Below, piece after piece: positions 59,980 to 64,000 of a stretch of DNA of 64,000 nt. The notes beneath the pieces are model-generated. The model saw only the letters and a list, made by a program, of their open reading frames with translations. It made no database searches and had not been told where the DNA came from. The stretch spans positions 744,001 through 808,000 of the forward strand of contig JAGPYM010000007.1 of the NCBI GenBank assembly GCA_020736575.1, in the 5' to 3' direction. This stretch comes from Thelonectria olida (lineage: Eukaryota; Ascomycota; Sordariomycetes; Hypocreales; Nectriaceae). Position 1 is the stretch's first letter; each line of letters begins with the position of its first letter. A program made the translations under genes and the position numbers.

Positions 59980-61130
59980 ATGGCGCAAAACAGGCATTGG
60001 TGAGCTCTCCCACAGCCAATCCTCACAACGTGACAGACCAGCATCAGCTAACTCCTCGCAGGGAACAGGACAAGGAGGCGACCGTCTACATCGGAAACAT
60101 TGACGAGCGCGCAACGTCGACCATGGTCTACGAGATCATGCTCCAGATGGGCCCCATCCACAACATCCACATGCCGCGCGACCGCGTCACCCAGTCGCAC
60201 CAGGGCTTCGGCTTCGTCGAGTTCCGCACGCCCACCGACGCCGAGTACGCCGCCAACGTGATGAACGGCGTCAAGCTGTACGGCAAGTCGCTGCGCGTCA
60301 ACAAGGCCAGCGCCGACAAGCAAAAGGCTGCAGAGGTCGGCGCAGAGCTCTTCATCGGCAACCTCGACGCCATGGTCGACGAGAAGATCCTCTACGACAC
60401 GTTTAGCCGCTTCGGGCCCCTGCTGAGCCTGCCCAAGGTTGCGCGCGAGGAGAGCGGCATGAGCAAGGGTTTTGGTTTCGTCAGCTTTGGCGACTTTGAC
60501 AGCAGCGACGCCGCCATCAACAACCTGCACGGCCAGTATATTCTCAGCAAGGAGGTTTCGGTGCAGTACGCCTTCAAGAAGGACGGCCGAGGAGAGCGCC
60601 ACGGAGACGACGCCGAGCGATCGCTGGCCGCCGAGGCCAAAAAGCGGAACATTGTCCCCGAAGCACAGCCCGTACCGCAGGCCTTCCTGCAACCGCCGCC
60701 CACCGCACCACAGGCTCCTCCCGCCGGTTTCGATCCCTCGGCCATGGGAGGCATGCCACCGCCCATGGGTGCACCTCAACCGGGCATGCCCGCCGGGTTT
60801 GCGCCTCCCAACCGCGGGCCGCCGCAATACAGCGCCGGAGTGCCACCCCCTGGCGGTGGCCCTCGAGGAATCCCAACCCCCCTTCCGCCAGCGCCGTCGG
60901 GACTGCCAGCTAGACCCCCGCAGTCCCAAGGCGGCTTCACGAACCCGGCCGACTTCCACCCGGGGAGCTTCCGACCACCGAACGGAGCGCCGGCGCCGCC
61001 TGCGGGGTTCCCCGGTGCTCCTCCGCCTGGATTCCCTACTCCTCCGGGCAGCACTGGCACTCCCCCCGCTCCCCAAGGCTTCATGCCGCCTCCTGGCTTC
61101 CAGCCTCCACCTGGATTCAACCGTCGGTGA
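59980..61130 (+). CDS. sap49: splicing factor 3b subunit 4 (SF3B4/Sap49)
   Basis: U2 snRNP protein of the SF3b complex that contacts pre-mRNA near the branch site. Exons are 59980-59999 (20 nt, MAQNRHW) and 60062-61130, giving 362 residues. Two RNA recognition motifs follow each other. The first has RNP2 VYIGNI and RNP1 QGFGFVEF (about residues 14-90). The second has LFIGNL and KGFGFVSF (about 101-180). The C-terminal half is a Pro/Gly/Met-rich low-complexity tail (PPPGF-type repeats) as in orthologues. The tiny first exon is supported by MAQNRHWEQDKEATVYIGN, the family's usual start. A 342-residue open frame on the opposite strand is a shadow. Confidence 0.95.
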
Positions 61131-61483
61131 ATAGGTACACCCTCATGAACCTCACAATCATCACATGGTTTGCACAAGGACTCGTGTTAAGCGTCAGATG
61201 CTCACCAGACTCGTTCGAGTCGCCAATTCAGAAATTAAGCAGGTCCTCAAAGACGTAGGACCAACAAAAGCGACATCCCCATCGCAACTCTCTAATTATT
61301 CCTCCCTCCCCAAGCAAAAGTTGAGACCACTCAATGATGATGCGGTCAGGTATCGTACAGCTCTGATATATCCCAATACTCTGGTATACAAACCGTCCAA
61401 AACAATGTTCCCTTTCTTTCTTGTGTGGCAAAGACCATGCCTCAACGCCGGGTTCGCAATAGTACGCCCCTTAATTTTTCATA
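61131..61483. other. convergent spacer, SF3b4 / MAU2 3' ends
   Basis: 353 nt between two converging genes, probably both 3' untranslated regions. Nothing else was seen. Confidence 0.5.
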
Positions 61484-64000
61484 TCAACGCCCTGAAAATG
61501 CCTCCGTCGCCTCCCTCGTCGCCTTGTCCCATTCCCGCGCCGCCTCCTCGTGTTGGCCCTGCACCTCAAACGACTGCGCAAGCATCCCATCTGCCACGCT
61601 CTGCCACAACACGTTGCCACTGCGCTGTGCCTGCTTTGCCGCTGCCATTGCGCTCTTTAGGGCTTGCTCGCCGATGACGTTCTCAAACAGCCGGCTTCTC
61701 ATAATAGCCAGCGTGACGGCAGCACCCAGTACGTTGTTAGTGGACCGAGAACCCCCCATGGCGGCCTGAATGTGTTGCTTCTGCATGTTCAGTTGCTGCG
61801 GCGGATCCGTGACCAAGGCAGCCATGACGTTGTGCCATGCGGTGCGCAGGTCGATGTTGGGGTGAGCGCAGCACAGAGGGTGAAGCTGTTCGATCAGATC
61901 CAGCGTTTCCGGATCGTTGCGCTGAGAAGGATGCTGCATGATCCAAAGTCGGTTCAGGGCGGCAAGCAGACCTATCTCCTTATGTGCCGTCTTGATGCCC
62001 GCGCCACGACGTGTGAGGCTGAACCTGGGGTCCCCGAAGATGGTGATAGCCGCCTGGAGGTCTCCTGTACCTTGAAAGTAAACGCCAGATAGATAGGCAG
62101 AGAGCAACTGCAAGATACCCTCCGTAGACGGTGTAATAAGACTCTCCAGCTTGTCGATGAATTCCTTCGCCTTGGTCCATTGGCAGTGACTAGCGGCGAG
62201 CAGGCCCAGCAGAATGTTGAGATAGGTCTGCATTTCTATGCGCCATTCGCGCTGTCGGATGGCCTCTTGAAGTGACACGGATGCGCCATAACGCCTCCCT
62301 ATAGTCATTTGATCCCCTGAGAGTGTGAGCGACTATGCATGAAACCAATGAGTGAACATTCACTTACATTCGCCAAGAATTTTGAGGCCTTCTCGCCAAA
62401 AGTCAGCCGATGCAGCCGATCTACTGCCGCTCTGAGTTTTGTGAAGATTTGCTAGTCCACTAAGAATATGCCTAAGGTCGAGTTAAGAAATGGACGAAAC
62501 GAGGAGTTCGCGCATCAACTTACACCAGTGATCTCAACTCCATAGGCATCATGAATGATAAAACCAAAAAGTCAGTAGACGCATCATTATCTCCCTCGCG
62601 GATGATAGTAGACGTATCAGCGCTAATTGTCTGACTTGTCGAAGGTTGCTTCCTTACGGGTACGAGGAAGTCTGCCTTGAAACTCAGCGACTGGTCGCAG
62701 TCGTCGGTCCTCTTCTGCAGGCGTCGAAGCTTCTGTGACACAACATCTGGACTTTGATGGTTGATGCTGGAGGCCAGGTCGAGCAAAAGGGTCATCAGGT
62801 CCAGATGCATAATTTGGAGGGATGGATCGAATTGGAATTTTGCCGCCTGGGCGATGCATGTTTGAACCCGTTCCATGTCCTTCGAGGCCTTGAGGAGGGT
62901 AAGGCCCTCGAGAATCGAGGCAAAAGCGCTGAGGGCAACGTCGCCACGCGTATTAGCAATGGCTTGGATGGACTGGATGTTGTTGAGAGCGCTAGCATCA
63001 GCAGTTTGGCCGACTTCCATGTGGAAGGTCGCTTTAAGCAACTTGAACGTGTATAACCAATGTATGTGTTTGAAACTGAGAAGATGGTCAGCTTACTGGG
63101 GAGAAGTAAGGCGTGAGGGCAACTAACGCTTCACAATCCGAAATATGGCGATCAACCGCGTTGAGAGCAGCCTTGTGGTTTCGCTGGAATAGGACCTTCA
63201 ACATTAGGTATTGCATGCAATATTTCAGGTCAAAGTAGCGGTGCTATGTAAATGGTCAGTTTTGGTCTGGAGAGCTGATACTAGTACGTACCTTGTCACA
63301 GAGAGTGATGCCCTTGGTGAGTGCAGTCTCAGCTTCCATTAGGTTTTCTGTCTCCTCAAGCATCAGAGATGCATACCTCAACCGCATCCTGGCTTCTTGG
63401 CGCGGGGACAGTCGATTGCTCTGTAGAGACGCCTCTAAACATGCCAGCCCTGTCGTGATCAAGTTCTGATACTCATCCACGCGGGCGGGATCCAGGGACA
63501 TGGCCACATCGTGGACCGAAGACCGCGCCTTGCCAAAACATTCTTCCGCTACCGCGACCATCATCTGGACCGTGTCAACTGGCCGAGCCTTGGGGGTAAT
63601 CGCAGGCGATCTCTTGGTGATGCTTGGTGACCGAGCCGTGAGGGCTGGAGAGTTACAAACAGAGGAATGAGGACTGGGTTTTACCCGGGGAGTGGCTGTT
63701 CCGGTCCTTTGTTGTGGCGGCGGTTGAGGTTGAGGTTGCGGAGTCTTGAGGAGCATGATGTCCATGGGCTTGACCGTCATGGTATCGAGCGGCTTCACAG
63801 TGATGCTGTCCAGTTGTGCGGGGTTGATGGTGTCCGGCGTTGGCGGGGCTATCGGGGGGCTCTGAGACTGTCCCATCATGGATAGTTGAGGCGGTTGTAT
63901 TGATTGGATGTCTTGTAGGTTTACGTAGTTCTGGATTGGTTCCGGGGGTGGTTCTTGCTGCACCACCGGCTCGGGGACAGGTCCGGGGATTGGCTCAGGA
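61484..64000 (-). CDS. mau2: cohesin loading factor MAU2/SCC4, 5' end outside the window
   Basis: TPR-type partner of the Scc2/NIPBL cohesin loader. Visible exons are 64000-63292 (partial), 63243-63128, 63075-62524, 62471-62368 and 62316-61484, in one continuous frame of about 770 residues. The first part is a low-complexity Pro/Gln/Thr-rich region with repeated ITVKPLD/MTVKPMD-like units. The Cohesin_load helical repeats follow: MMVAVAEECFGKARSS, MRLRYASLMLEETENLMEAE, HRYFDLKYCMQYLMLKVLFQ, HWLYTFKLLKATFHMEV, LAALNRLWIMQHPSQRN and a final DGMLAQSFEVQGQHEEAARE. The gene continues past the right edge with an open Pro/Glu-rich frame, so the start is not seen. Confidence 0.9.

Noticed and set aside
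60048..61076. 342-residue open frame on the minus strand
   Set aside because: It is exactly antisense to the SF3b4 coding exon. The GC-rich codons of the real gene keep the opposite strand open, and the translation has no domain.

Overview
The window looks like nuclear DNA of a filamentous ascomycete, most likely a Sordariomycete and possibly Hypocreales. Most introns are short (about 45-85 nt) with GTAAGT/GTATGT donors. Coding third positions are C-rich, intergenic spaces are long and rich in CT and A/T homopolymer runs, and the recognisable proteins are single-copy fungal housekeeping genes. This lineage call is inference; no rRNA or other marker gene is present. I found no CRISPR array, tRNA, rRNA, intact transposon or viral gene.

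Layout, left to right. 0.66-2.6 kb (-): 6-phosphofructo-2-kinase, whose phosphatase half has lost its catalytic histidine. 4.2-5.4 kb (+): TOM40. 6.6-9.5 kb (-): a ubiquitin-specific protease with a CaaX tail and an apparent one-base frameshift. 12.8-14.0 kb (+): mitochondrial ribosomal protein uL5m, also with an apparent one-base frameshift. 14.2-14.9 kb (-): Fes1. 18.0-19.6 kb (+): actin, six exons. 20.0-20.7 kb (-): a GGQ-only mitochondrial release-factor-like protein, divergent from an ssSPT-like serine palmitoyltransferase small subunit (+, 21.1-21.6 kb). 22.8-25.4 kb (-): ELP2, divergent from URM1 (+, 27.1-28.2 kb). 30.9-32.6 kb (-): the C2H2 regulator AZF1. 32.6-55.2 kb: a 22.6-kb stretch with no gene I can support. 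55.2-57.5 kb (+): four tandem paralogous small cysteine-rich proteins, the least familiar content of the window. 57.6-58.6 kb (-): an FLX1-type mitochondrial carrier. 59.2-59.6 kb (-): TOM7 in five tiny exons. 60.0-61.1 kb (+): SF3b subunit 4. 61.5-64.0 kb (-): the cohesin loader MAU2/SCC4, cut by the right edge.

Functional threads. TOM40 and TOM7 belong to the same mitochondrial entry gate; uL5m, the release-factor-like protein and the carrier are also mitochondrial. ELP2 and URM1 act on the same tRNA wobble uridine and lie head to head. The four small MC...CxxC...W-x2-CxxC proteins form a tandem lineage-type family with conserved cysteine spacing and no signal peptide, and are the best candidate for something undescribed. 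Both apparent frameshifts fall in the same sequence context (five C followed by AG, where six C restores the frame), so a consensus error in homopolymers is the first explanation to test.
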